Below are positions 8,791 through 17,451 of a stretch of 64,000 nucleotides of DNA, in pieces (position 1 is the first letter of the stretch; every line of letters begins with the position of its first letter). The notes beneath the pieces are model-generated. The model saw only the letters and a list, made by a program, of their open reading frames with translations, did no database searches and had not been told where the DNA came from. This DNA is from Niallia circulans (GTDB lineage Bacteria; Bacillota; Bacilli; Bacillales; Cytobacillaceae): contig NZ_CP026031.1 in assembly GCF_003726095.1 (NCBI RefSeq), positions 1,240,001 to 1,304,000 on the forward strand, in the 5' to 3' direction. A program made the translations under genes and the position numbers.

Positions 8791-8964
8791 ATGATTAAAA
8801 TTCTAGGTTTAGACGTAGAAGTTACACTCTTAAATATCCCTATATCCTTTGAATCTGAATTATCTGTAGGCTGCAAGAAGAAGTCATGTTGTCCACACAA
8901 ACCACCAAAACCACCAAAACCGCCATATCCGCCATACCCCCCATACGCTAATCGTGATGCTTAA
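8791..8964 (+). CDS. Small Pro/Cys-rich protein, putative spore-coat peptide
   Basis: A 57-aa ORF with the excellent ribosome binding site ATAGGAGGGA. The first 26 residues are an ordinary hydrophobic/acidic segment (MIKILGLDVEVTLLNIPISF). A basic cysteine patch follows (GCKKKSCCPHK, Cys28, Cys33, Cys34), then a proline run of KPP, YPP repeats ending PYANRDA. Such Cys plus Pro/Tyr tails occur in Bacillus spore outer-layer proteins, and the sigma-K-like promoter agrees. Flanked by terminators on both sides, so it is a monocistronic unit. A secreted or modified peptide is an alternative, but no maturation enzyme lies nearby. I do not recognise a named family. Confidence 0.65.
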   Translation: MIKILGLDVEVTLLNIPISFESELSVGCKKKSCCPHKPPKPPKPPYPPYPPYANRDA

Positions 8965-8980
8965 ATAGGAGAATAGCTAG

Positions 8981-9020
8981 TAAGAGGCATTGATATCACA
9001 TTGTGAATTAATGCCTCTTA
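8981..9020. terminator. Bidirectional terminator between the Pro/Cys peptide gene and pflA
   Basis: TAAGAGGCATT (8981-8991) pairs with AATGCCTCTTA (9010-9020) between two convergent genes. Confidence 0.8.
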
Positions 9021-9037
9021 TCTATGTTTTTAAATCT

Positions 9038-9769
9038 TTACATCATTCTATTTAAAATAGCAGTCGCAAAATCAACTGATTCTTGTGTAGGTGGTTCGAT
9101 GTCTTTTAAAGGATATTCTAATCCGAGCGTCTCCCATTTATATACACCTAACTTATGATAGGGGAGTATATCAATTTTTTCTACATTTTCAAGTTTTGCA
9201 ATGAAATCACTTAGTCTCGTTAAATCTTCTTCTGTATCATTAATTGTAGGTACTAAAACATGTCTTACCCAAATAGGGATTTTCTTATTTGATAAATAGG
9301 TTGCAAAATCTAAAATATGATCATTTCCCATACCAGTTAATTTAATATGTTTTTTACGGTCGATATGTTTTAAATCAAGCAAGACTAAATCAGTATATTG
9401 CATTAATTCATCTAATTGTGCTTGGAAAGAAGGGGCTTTTGAGTAACAACCACCAGAAGAGTCAATCGTTGTATGAATACCAAGTTTTTTACACTCTTTA
9501 AATAATTCTATTAAAAATGGTATTTGTAATAAAGGTTCCCCGCCACTTACAGTAATACCACCACCAGATGGTTCGATAAAAGGAAGGTATGTTTTTAAAT
9601 CATTGATAATGTCCATAACAGACATTTGCTTTCCTGTACCAATTTCCCAAGTGTCTGCATTATGACAAAATTGGCAGCGAAGTAAGCAGCCTTGGGTAAA
9701 CACTACATAGCGAATGCCTGGGCCATCTACTGTTCCAAATGTTTCTATTGAATGTATATTGCCGTTCAT
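9038..9769 (-). CDS. pflA: Pyruvate formate-lyase activating enzyme
   Basis: A 243-aa radical-SAM enzyme that installs the glycyl radical on pyruvate formate-lyase under anoxic conditions. The [4Fe-4S] motif Cys28-x3-Cys32-x2-Cys35 (CLLRCQFC) is intact. The GGEP SAM-binding motif (SGGEPLLQ) and the C-terminal block ILPYHKLGVYKWE typical of PFL activases are present. It lies 104 bases downstream of pflB on the same strand and is presumably cotranscribed from the FNR-controlled promoter upstream of pflB. Confidence 0.97.
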   Translation of the reverse strand: MNGNIHSIETFGTVDGPGIRYVVFTQGCLLRCQFCHNADTWEIGTGKQMSVMDIINDLKTYLPFIEPSGGGITVSGGEPLLQIPFLIELFKECKKLGIHTTIDSSGGCYSKAPSFQAQLDELMQYTDLVLLDLKHIDRKKHIKLTGMGNDHILDFATYLSNKKIPIWVRHVLVPTINDTEEDLTRLSDFIAKLENVEKIDILPYHKLGVYKWETLGLEYPLKDIEPPTQESVDFATAILNRMM

Positions 9770-9873
9770 GATTATTTTCCTCCTTATAATAAACCCGCAA
9801 TCCAGTATAGTAGTAGCACTGTAAGAAGAGGGGGAGAGGGAATAAGAAAATCCCTCAGCCCAGTCTTTAAGAA

Positions 9874-12117
9874 TTACATGGATTCATGGAAAGTACGACT
9901 AATAACGTCTTGTTGTTGCTCACGAGTTAATTTGATAAAGTTAACTGCATATCCAGATACACGAATAGTTAATTGCGGGTATAATTCTGGATGTTCCATA
10001 GCATCTAATAATGTTTCTCTATTAAATACGTTAACATTTAAGTGGTGCCCAGCTTTTGTTGCATAGCCATCTAAAATTGATACTAAGTTATTTGCACGAA
10101 TATCTTCTTCTTTACCTAAAGCTTTTGGCACAATGGAGAAGGTATTCGAAATACCATCTAATGAATAATCGTAAGGTAACTTAGCAACAGAAGATAGAGA
10201 TGCTAAAGTTCCTTTTGTATCACGGCCATGCATAGGGTTAGCTCCTGGAGCAAAAGGTTCCCCTGCACGACGGCCGTCTGGAGTATTACCTGTTTTCTTA
10301 CCATATACAACGTTAGAAGTGATGGTTAAGATAGACATAGTATGCATAGAATTGCGATATGTTTGATGTTTACGTAGTTTTTTCATAAAGCTTTCAACTA
10401 TCTCAACTGCAATACTATCCACTGCATCATCGTTGTTACCGTATTTAGGGAAATCTCCTTCCATTTCGAAATCTACAGCAAGACCGTTTTCGTCTCTAAT
10501 AACTTTAACTTTTCCATGTTTTATGGCACTTAATGAGTCTGTAACTACGCTTAATCCTGCAATACCTGTAGCCATTGTCCGAAGAATCTCTGTGTCATGA
10601 AGAGCCATTTCAATTCTTTCATAGCTGTATTTGTCATGCATATAATGGATAACATTTAATGTGTTGATATAGAGGCCAGCTAACCATTCCATCATATTAT
10701 CAAATTTTTCGGTAACCTCTTTATAGTCTAGGTATTCAGAAGTGATTGGTTCAAATTTAGGTCCAACCTGGATTTTTAATTTCTCATCTTTACCACCATT
10801 AATTGCATATAATAAACATTTAGCAAGGTTGGCACGAGCTCCAAAGAACTGCATTTGTTTACCAATTTCCATTGCTGATACACAACATGCGATTCCGTAA
10901 TCATCGCCCCATTGAGGTTTCATAATATCATCATTTTCATATTGGATTGCACTTGTTTGAATCGACATTTGCGCACAGAATTTTTTAAAGTTGTCTGGTA
11001 ACTGTGTAGACCATAGAACAGTTAAGTTTGGCTCCGGTGCAGGTCCTAAGTTATCTAAAGTATGAAGGAAACGGAAAGAGTTCTTTGTTACTAAAGGTCT
11101 ACCGTCATTAGCCATACCGCCAATTGATTCGGTTACCCAAGTAGGGTCGCCGCTGAATAATTCATTATAGTCAGGTGTACGAGCAAATTTTACCAGGCGT
11201 AACTTCATAATAAAGTGATCCACTATTTCTTGTACTTCTTTTTCTGTTAATGTGCCATTTTCTAAGTCTCTTTCTACATAAATATCTAAGAAGGTAGATA
11301 CACGCCCTAAGCTCATTGCAGCACCGTTTTGTTCTTTTATTGCTGCAAGGTAGGCAAGATAAACCCATTGGAATGCTTCTTGGGCATTTGCTGCTGGTCG
11401 TGATAAATCAAAGCCATAGCTTGCACCTAATTCTTTTAATTCATGTAGAGCACGAATTTGTTCAGAAAGTTCTTCTCTTAATCGGATTGTTTCTTCTGTC
11501 ATAACAGAACTTGTTGCTTTTTTGTCTTTTTGTTTTTCATTAATTAAGAAATCGACACCATAAAGTGCAACGCGACGATAGTCACCAATAATTCTTCCAC
11601 GACCATATGCATCAGGAAGACCTGTAATGATTGCAGCTTTTCTAGCTAATCTCATTTCATCTGTATAAGCATCAAAAACTCCTGCGTTATGGGTTTTACG
11701 ATGTTCAGTAAAGAATTTCACTAATTCTTCATCCGCTTTATAGCCGTATGATTCACAAGCTTGAACAGCCATTCTAATACCGCCGTTAGGTTGGAAAGAG
11801 CGTTTGAAAGGTTCATCTGTTTGTACACCGACGATTTTTTCTTTTGTTTTATCTAAATAGCCAGGGCCGTGAGAGGTAATGGTTGATACGATATCAGTAT
11901 CTAAATCATAAACACCGCCTCGTTCTCTTTCTAGTTTACTTAATTCCATTACTTGTTCCCATAATTGTGTAGTTTCTAATGTAGGACCTGATAAGAAAGC
12001 AGAATCTCCATAATATGGTTTAAAGTTTTTCAGGATGAAATCACGAACATTTACTTCTTTCTGCCAAGATCCATTTTTAAAGCCTTCCCAATAATTAGTT
12101 GTTTCAACTTTTTCCAT
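9874..12117 (-). CDS. pflB: Formate C-acetyltransferase (pyruvate formate-lyase)
   Basis: A 747-aa glycyl-radical enzyme converting pyruvate and CoA to acetyl-CoA and formate in mixed-acid fermentation. The adjacent catalytic cysteines appear in [12 protein letters not shown] and the glycyl-radical site in RVSGYAV (Gly722). The ATG at 12117 is chosen over a GTG at 12126, since GAGGTG (12129-12124) is correctly spaced for 12117. Its presence marks a facultative anaerobe, unlike B. subtilis 168, which lacks pfl. Upstream are a 5' UTR hairpin and a perfect FNR-type palindrome. Confidence 0.98.
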   Translation of the reverse strand: MEKVETTNYWEGFKNGSWQKEVNVRDFILKNFKPYYGDSAFLSGPTLETTQLWEQVMELSKLERERGGVYDLDTDIVSTITSHGPGYLDKTKEKIVGVQTDEPFKRSFQPNGGIRMAVQACESYGYKADEELVKFFTEHRKTHNAGVFDAYTDEMRLARKAAIITGLPDAYGRGRIIGDYRRVALYGVDFLINEKQKDKKATSSVMTEETIRLREELSEQIRALHELKELGASYGFDLSRPAANAQEAFQWVYLAYLAAIKEQNGAAMSLGRVSTFLDIYVERDLENGTLTEKEVQEIVDHFIMKLRLVKFARTPDYNELFSGDPTWVTESIGGMANDGRPLVTKNSFRFLHTLDNLGPAPEPNLTVLWSTQLPDNFKKFCAQMSIQTSAIQYENDDIMKPQWGDDYGIACCVSAMEIGKQMQFFGARANLAKCLLYAINGGKDEKLKIQVGPKFEPITSEYLDYKEVTEKFDNMMEWLAGLYINTLNVIHYMHDKYSYERIEMALHDTEILRTMATGIAGLSVVTDSLSAIKHGKVKVIRDENGLAVDFEMEGDFPKYGNNDDAVDSIAVEIVESFMKKLRKHQTYRNSMHTMSILTITSNVVYGKKTGNTPDGRRAGEPFAPGANPMHGRDTKGTLASLSSVAKLPYDYSLDGISNTFSIVPKALGKEEDIRANNLVSILDGYATKAGHHLNVNVFNRETLLDAMEHPELYPQLTIRVSGYAVNFIKLTREQQQDVISRTFHESM

Positions 12118-12148
12118 TATAATCACCTCATGATTTAATAAAATATAT

Positions 12149-12173
12149 AACAGAAAGCTTTTTTCTTTCTGTT
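12149..12173 (-). other. 5' UTR hairpin of pflB
   Basis: AACAGAAAG and CTTTCTGTT form a 9-bp stem with a 7-base A-rich loop, 32 bases upstream of the pflB start. It may stabilise the mRNA; no terminator T run follows on the pfl strand. Confidence 0.5.
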
Positions 12174-12192
12174 TTAACTATAACAGATAATA

Positions 12193-12208
12193 TGTGAGAA
12201 CAATCACA
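12193..12208 (-). promoter_or_regulatory. FNR/Crp-type binding site upstream of pflB
   Basis: TGTGAGAACAATCACA is a perfect TGTGA-N6-TCACA palindrome, the B. subtilis Fnr consensus, centred 83 bases before the pflB start. I could not place a convincing -10 at the -41.5 class II distance. The rest of the 467-base gap to the next gene (12127-12593) is AT-rich, with only further partial ATTGTG half-sites. Confidence 0.7.
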
Positions 12209-12593
12209 ATAATTGTGTACATCTTGCGAATTTTCTGTGTCGTATATGTGAACTCTAATAATACCAAGGGTTTATAGAGGTGGTTTTAAAAGGGTAAAAG
12301 AAGAAGGTTGGAAAATATCTTTTATATCTGTTATATAAATTTATGATTTTTTCTCTATTCTGTTATACAATAGGGTAAGTATTCATCGTGGAGGAAAGAG
12401 AAAGGAAGTGGAGATGTTTTCCTTGTAATAGAATATTGCTATTCATTTTGTCCATACTATTGGAAAGTAATAAAGCTATTTACATAAAAATTTTTGAAAA
12501 AAGTTCCGTTTCTTTTCTTCCATATATAAGGTAAGATTAATTTTAGGTCTCTAATACTAGAATTAACATAAGCGAAATGTATGAGGTGTAAAT

Positions 12594-13547
12594 ATGTCAA
12601 TCAGAAAAAAAGAAATCTTGATTAATATAGCGAAGATACTACTGCCGATTGTTATATTTATCATCGTTTTAAGAGAAATTAAAAACATGATTGTATCAGC
12701 GGATATAAACCAATTATATGAATATTTACAGACTATCCCATTTCATAGTTTGTTTTACATTGCAATAGGCGGATTCATGGCGACTCTTCCCATGTTTTTT
12801 TATGATTTTTTTCTTGTAAGGCATTTAAAGAAGCGTGTTCCAATTGTAGAAGTAGGTAAATATTCATTTATTAGTAATTCTTTTTCAAATTTAATTGGTT
12901 TTGGTGGTTTAATTGGTATTGCCTTACGAAATTTCTTTTATAAAAGATATGAAAAAGACCGAAAAAAACTATTTAAAGGGATTGCGGTAGTAACGATATT
13001 TTATTTATCTGGTATTAGCTTATTGTCTTGGATTGCTATTCTTTATAGTAGAAGACTGAATTTAATGGAAGATCATTTTTGGATATTTGCAGCCATTATT
13101 ATAGTAGGATTAATATTTCCAGTGCTCCTCGTAAGTTATCAGAAAGCCAAGCAGCATAACTTTGTCTTTGACCAAAATCAGATAGTTGGTTTGATAATTG
13201 TTTCTCTGTTGGAATGGATATTTTTATTTGCATATTTATATTCTATCGCTAGAATAATAGTATTGCCAGTTTCTATTGGGGATTTTTTCTTGCTTTTCTT
13301 AGTTGCTGCTTGTACTGGAATAATCAGTATGATACCTGGTGGGATGGGTTCTTTTGAATTAGTATTTTTATGGGGGATTGAATCTTTAGGGATTGAATCA
13401 GAACAAATGTTGATAGTCCTATTTTTATATCGGATTGGATATTATCTTCTACCATTTTTATTGGCAGCTTTTTTATTTATAATAGAAATTGGAAAAAACA
13501 TTAAGAAAAATGCGGCAGCCTATTTAAAGGCTTTTTCAAGTGAATAA
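12594..13547 (+). CDS. MprF-type lipid flippase domain protein (LPG synthase TM family)
   Basis: A 317-aa integral membrane protein with about eight hydrophobic helices, corresponding to the N-terminal flippase region of MprF (lysylphosphatidylglycerol synthase TM, UPF0104). Family motifs are SNSFSNLIGFGGLIGIALRN in the middle and MIPGGMGSFELVFLWG in the C-terminal half. The cytosolic aminoacyl-transferase domain of MprF is absent. It would therefore move lipids rather than make lysyl-PG, unless it partners with a separate synthase. RBS ATGAGGTG. The gene is monocistronic, with its own upstream region. Confidence 0.88.
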   Translation: MSIRKKEILINIAKILLPIVIFIIVLREIKNMIVSADINQLYEYLQTIPFHSLFYIAIGGFMATLPMFFYDFFLVRHLKKRVPIVEVGKYSFISNSFSNLIGFGGLIGIALRNFFYKRYEKDRKKLFKGIAVVTIFYLSGISLLSWIAILYSRRLNLMEDHFWIFAAIIIVGLIFPVLLVSYQKAKQHNFVFDQNQIVGLIIVSLLEWIFLFAYLYSIARIIVLPVSIGDFFLLFLVAACTGIISMIPGGMGSFELVFLWGIESLGIESEQMLIVLFLYRIGYYLLPFLLAAFLFIIEIGKNIKKNAAAYLKAFSSE

Positions 13548-13704
13548 TCTATATGTTTAGCAATAAAAGTATACTTGAATAATGATAAAAAAATACAGAA
13601 GCGTTTCATTTTTGTGACAAAATCCCGATTGACCTTTATTATTCTCAATTATTTGGTACAATAGTCATGGTATTTAAAACATAGAAAATAATAGGTGGGG
13701 GAAA

Positions 13705-14856
13705 ATGAAGGAAACGACCATTGTATTTTGTTTCGTATTATTATTATTTTGCTTTCCTGCTATAAGTAATGCTAAAGATAATAAGGAACCTGAACTAATA
13801 AGTGAGGCAGCTTTCTTATTAGATAGTGATACTGGAGCGGTATTATATGAAAAGAATGGGTATAAAAAAATGTATCCGGCAAGTTTAACAAAAATAGCGA
13901 CTGCCATTTATGCGATTGAGCATGGAAAATTAGATGATATTGTTACAGTAAGTGAGAACGCGTATTCAGCGGAAGGGACAAGAGTTTATTTAGAGAAAGG
14001 CGAGCAAGTAACACTGAGACATTTACTTGATGGAATGCTAATTAACTCTGGTAATGATGCAGCGATAGCTATTGCTGAATACCTAGATGGTTCTATTAGT
14101 AATTTTGAGACAAATATTAACAAGTACTTAAAGGAAAAAGTCAATGTTCATTCCACGCATTTCAAAAATCCAAATGGTTTATTTGATAAAGATCATTACA
14201 CAACTGCAAACGATTTAGCATTAATCACCCAGTACGCCATGAAAAATGAAACATTTAGAGAAATATTCGGCACAGATGAATTAAAGTGGGATGGTCTGTC
14301 TTGGGATACTACATTAGTAAGCCATCATCAAATGGTAAACGGTAGTCGCCCATACGACAAAGTGACTGGCGGGAAAACTGGTTTTGTAGACGAATCAAAA
14401 CAGACTTTGGCTACTACCGCTGAGAATGGGGAGCTAAGTTTGATTGCTATTATTTTAAAAGGGACATATAAGCAGGATGTATATAATGATACGGAAGAAC
14501 TAATGGATTATGGCTTTAGTCAATATATGCATAAATTAGTTCCAGGAGGAAAATCATTTTTTGCTAAGGGGACAACTTATGAAACTTCAGATGAAGTTAA
14601 CATAACGGTTCCACGCACAAAAGGAAAAGAAGAGGTTAGCTCTTCCGGTGTTTTAATGATTAAAAATGAGAACGATGATATTATTCAATCGGTACAATTA
14701 GCAAATGCTGAGCCAGCAGAGGAAACGTTTAAAAAGAATATTTCGGATGAAGCAGGAAGAGACGAGAAGAAATCTTCGTTTCCAGGAATAGTTTTCCTTA
14801 TTCCGTTCGCCATTTATTTCATCTATGTGATAAGAAAAAAGGCAATTAAACGTTAA
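13705..14856 (+). CDS. D-alanyl-D-alanine carboxypeptidase (PBP5/DacF family)
   Basis: A 383-aa serine peptidase trimming the terminal D-Ala from peptidoglycan stem peptides. It has a signal peptide (cleavage likely after ISNA, residue 23) and all three penicillin-binding motifs: SxxK at Ser60-Lys63 (ASLTK), SGN at 115-117 and KTG at 224-226. A C-terminal hydrophobic segment (about 358-376) with a basic tail anchors it in the membrane. Most PBP5-type enzymes use an amphipathic helix, so a true transmembrane anchor is somewhat unusual. RBS GGTGGGGG. Confidence 0.92.
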   Translation: MKETTIVFCFVLLLFCFPAISNAKDNKEPELISEAAFLLDSDTGAVLYEKNGYKKMYPASLTKIATAIYAIEHGKLDDIVTVSENAYSAEGTRVYLEKGEQVTLRHLLDGMLINSGNDAAIAIAEYLDGSISNFETNINKYLKEKVNVHSTHFKNPNGLFDKDHYTTANDLALITQYAMKNETFREIFGTDELKWDGLSWDTTLVSHHQMVNGSRPYDKVTGGKTGFVDESKQTLATTAENGELSLIAIILKGTYKQDVYNDTEELMDYGFSQYMHKLVPGGKSFFAKGTTYETSDEVNITVPRTKGKEEVSSSGVLMIKNENDDIIQSVQLANAEPAEETFKKNISDEAGRDEKKSSFPGIVFLIPFAIYFIYVIRKKAIKR

Positions 14857-15100
14857 AAAAACGGGGAATCCCGGTTTTTAGTGGAAGGGGTGAGACTCCG
14901 CTGGGATCTGCGAAGACAGTCTGAGATCCTGTAGACCTTTAGGTCGAAGCGGCTCAGCGCGAGCCCCACGGAAAGCGAACCCCTGCAACGGAAATCAACT
15001 CTTATTTAAAAAATGTATATTTAATAAACTAAGACAAACTCCTAATTACTGAATTAGGAGTTTGTCGACAGTCTGAAAAACGGGGAATCCCAGTTTTTTT
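14857..15100. repeat. Bacillus-type dispersed repeat bracketed by duplicated terminator hairpins
   Basis: Two near-identical hairpins (AAAAACGGGGAATCCC-rGTTTTT at 14857-14879 and 15076-15099) flank a GC-rich structured element (about 14881-15000). That element ends in CGGAAATCAAC and contains GGCTCAGCGCGAGCCCCACGG, resembling the dispersed non-coding repeats common in Bacillus genomes. A third hairpin (GACAAACTCCTAATT with its complement, about 15032-15067) lies between. The word GACAGTCTGA occurs twice (14915-14924, 15067-15076). The hairpins terminate the carboxypeptidase and, convergently, ykpA. Confidence 0.75.
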
Positions 15101-16718
15101 ATTTATACATATTTGCAATATTTTTTTGTAATGCTTCATCTTCTAAATATTCATCGTAATTCATTTGCTTATCAACAAGTCCTTGTGGGGTAATCTCAAG
15201 AATGCGATTTGCAATTGTTGATACAAACTGATGGTCATGAGAAGTGAAAATTAATGAACCTTTAAAGTTGATTAATCCATTATTTAAAGCTGTGATGGAT
15301 TCTAAATCTAAATGGTTAGTAGGTTCATCTAGAAGTAGAACATTTGCGCCACTCAGCATCATTTTAGATAACATACAACGAACTTTTTCTCCACCTGATA
15401 AAACGCTAGGTTTTTTCAATACTTCTTCTCCAGAAAATAACATGCGGCCTAAAAATCCTCTTAAAAAGCTTTCTGTTTGATCATTGGGAGAATATTGGCG
15501 AAGCCAGTCTACTAGAGTTTCGTCATCGTTATTAAAATACTCCGAGTTTTCAGCTGGAAAATAACTTTGAGAAGTAGTAACTCCCCATTTATAAGTGCCA
15601 CTATCTGGCTCCATTTCGCCCGCTAAAATACGGAATAGAGTAGTCTTAGCAATTTCATTTGGACCAACTAGGGCAATCTTATCATCTTTATTCATAATAA
15701 AGCTTACATTATCAAGAACTTTAACCCCGTCAATGATTTTTGTTAGGTTTTCAACTCTTAATAAGTCATTACCAATTTCACGCTCAGGAGTAAATGCAAC
15801 ATATGGATATTTTCGTGATGAAGGTTTAATGTCATCTAACGAAATTTTATCAAGTAATTTTTTTCGAGAAGTAGCCTGTTTCGACTTAGAAGCATTTGCA
15901 CTAAATCGAGCAATAAAGTTTTGAAGTTCTTTAATTTTTTCTTCTTTCTTTTTGTTTGCATCGTTTGCCATTCTAGAAGCTAATTGACTTGATTCATACC
16001 AAAAATCATAGTTACCCACATAAATTTGGATTCTACTATAGTCTAAGTCTGCAATATGTGTACAAACCTTGTTTAAGAAATGTCTGTCATGGGACACAAC
16101 AATTACAGTATTGTCAAAGTTAATTAAAAATTCCTCTAACCACTTAATTGCATTAATATCCAAATGGTTAGTAGGCTCATCTAGTAAAAGAACATCAGGT
16201 TCACCGAAAAGTGCTTGCGCTAATAACACTTTCACTTTATCGGAACCGTTTAATTCCGCCATTGTCTTATAATGAAGCTCCTCACCAATGCCTAATCCTT
16301 TTAAAAGAATCGCAGCTTCAGATTCTGCTTCCCATCCGTTTAATTCGGCGAATTCTCCTTCAAGCTCTGCGGCTTTCATGCCATCTTCATCTGTGAAATT
16401 TTCTTTCATGTAAATCGCATCTTTCTCTTGCATTACTTCATATAATCTTGCATGCCCCATTATTACCACTTTTAATACTTCATGTTCTTCATATTCAAAG
16501 TGATTCTGCTTTAAAACAGCAAGTCTTTCTCCAGGTCCTAAAGAAACATTCCCTGATTGAGCTTCTATTTCACCAGATAGTATTTTTAGGAAAGTAGATT
16601 TTCCTGCACCGTTTGCTCCGATTAAACCGTAGCAATTACCTGGTGTAAATTTAATATTAACATCTTCAAATAATTTGCGATCGCCGTATCGAAGACCTAC
16701 ATTCGTAACTGTTATCAT
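15099..16718 (-). CDS. ykpA: ABC-F family ATPase YkpA
   Basis: A 539-aa soluble protein with two ABC ATPase domains and no membrane part, as in the ABC-F translation factors that act in the ribosomal E site. Domain 1 has Walker A GANGAGKST (about 36-44), Walker B DVLLLDEPTNHLD and a signature region LNGSDKVKV. Domain 2 has signature LSGGEKVRC and LLLDEPTNHLD. The domain 2 P-loop reads GPNEIAKTT, where the usual Gly before the Lys is Ala. The inter-domain P-site linker is at about 240-300. Length and N-terminus (MITVTNVGLRYGDRKLF) match Bacillus YkpA. It ends inside the downstream hairpin. Confidence 0.92.
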   Translation of the reverse strand: MITVTNVGLRYGDRKLFEDVNIKFTPGNCYGLIGANGAGKSTFLKILSGEIEAQSGNVSLGPGERLAVLKQNHFEYEEHEVLKVVIMGHARLYEVMQEKDAIYMKENFTDEDGMKAAELEGEFAELNGWEAESEAAILLKGLGIGEELHYKTMAELNGSDKVKVLLAQALFGEPDVLLLDEPTNHLDINAIKWLEEFLINFDNTVIVVSHDRHFLNKVCTHIADLDYSRIQIYVGNYDFWYESSQLASRMANDANKKKEEKIKELQNFIARFSANASKSKQATSRKKLLDKISLDDIKPSSRKYPYVAFTPEREIGNDLLRVENLTKIIDGVKVLDNVSFIMNKDDKIALVGPNEIAKTTLFRILAGEMEPDSGTYKWGVTTSQSYFPAENSEYFNNDDETLVDWLRQYSPNDQTESFLRGFLGRMLFSGEEVLKKPSVLSGGEKVRCMLSKMMLSGANVLLLDEPTNHLDLESITALNNGLINFKGSLIFTSHDHQFVSTIANRILEITPQGLVDKQMNYDEYLEDEALQKNIANMYK

Positions 16719-17149
16719 TTAAAAATCCTCCAAACTCCAATATCCTTAAAATTATATCATTTTTCCTATCAGAGCGCGAATTATTTTAAATAAATCTTTC
16801 TTTAGATGAATTTTTCAGATGAAAGTTATCCGCATTCCAAAATAAATAATTTGCTTTAGCAAGATAAGAATCTAGTATTTATGGATTCATTTATGCTTAA
16901 AAAACCAAAAATATGAAAAATGCCCGATAGAAAAATGAAAAAATGTTTACGATAATAGAACCAAAGGGTAAAAAAATATCATAAAATAAAGGGTTTTCTT
17001 CTAATAAAGAGAATTTATTAAGAAGAGATGATAGTGTTTTAATATGTCTCTAAACTAATAAACGATTGTCTAAAATTATTTATGATTTGTTCATAATTTT
17101 TTCATAAATTTCTAGTACACTAAAACTATTAAGAAAAAAGGAGTCGTAT
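16719..17149. other. AT-rich intergenic region
   Basis: About 430 bases without a credible gene. It holds the ykpA upstream region on the minus strand and, near 17090-17125, TTGTTCATAATT/TTCATAAATT direct repeats ahead of a weak TACACT -10 for the small gene at 17150. No stable hairpin was seen. Confidence 0.4.
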
Positions 17150-17287
17150 ATGATGGCTAAAAAACAGCTAGTTGATTTAGTTAATAAAATGAAAAAATCT
17201 GGTATAAAAATTAGCTTTACAAAGCCAAGATCGCAGTTTTCGGTAGCAATTCAACAGAATAGTAAATTATCGACTACGACACAGTGA
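17150..17287 (+). CDS. Small basic hypothetical protein (45 aa)
   Basis: Short ORF (MMAKKQLVDLVNKMKKSGIK...) with AAAAAAGGAG upstream at correct spacing, stop TGA at 17285. It is lysine-rich and predicted to form an N-terminal amphipathic helix (KQLVDLVNKMKKSG), then a beta-like SFTKPRSQFSVAIQ segment and a Ser/Thr tail. No cysteine, no membrane segment. Family unknown. A real gene is supported mainly by the ribosome binding site and helix-like composition. Confidence 0.5.
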   Translation: MMAKKQLVDLVNKMKKSGIKISFTKPRSQFSVAIQQNSKLSTTTQ

Positions 17288-17378
17288 GTTTATAAGCTTA
17301 TTTCTATTTGAATAGTACATAATATATATTTGTTTTTGTAAATGAGATGTTTTTTTCTATAAACCAAATTGTTAAAAA

Positions 17379-17423
17379 TTGTTCATTTTTTCACAAGGTA
17401 ATTCGCTTTTCCTTTTGTATAAT
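17379..17423 (+). promoter_or_regulatory. Promoter with FNR/Rex-like site for the formate channel gene
   Basis: TTGTTCATTTTTTCACAA (17379-17396) resembles an FNR half-degenerate palindrome (TGTTC-N6-TCACA) and also the Rex operator (14 of 18 positions of TTGTGAAATATTTCACAA). TATAAT follows at 17418-17423. A start site near 17429 would place the centre at about -41.5, the classic activating FNR position. Confidence 0.6.
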
Positions 17424-17451
17424 AATGTTATACAGAAAGGAAGGTATTGCA

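Noticed and set aside
9752..10066. Plus-strand ORFs inside pflB, gltA, recQ, pucD and similar genes
   Set aside because: They lie antisense or out of frame within well-supported genes, have no ribosome binding sites and no family motifs.
17347..17451. Longer N-terminus for the formate channel
   Set aside because: The extra codons run through the predicted promoter and FNR-like site; the ATG at 17452 has a strong ribosome binding site and gives normal family length.
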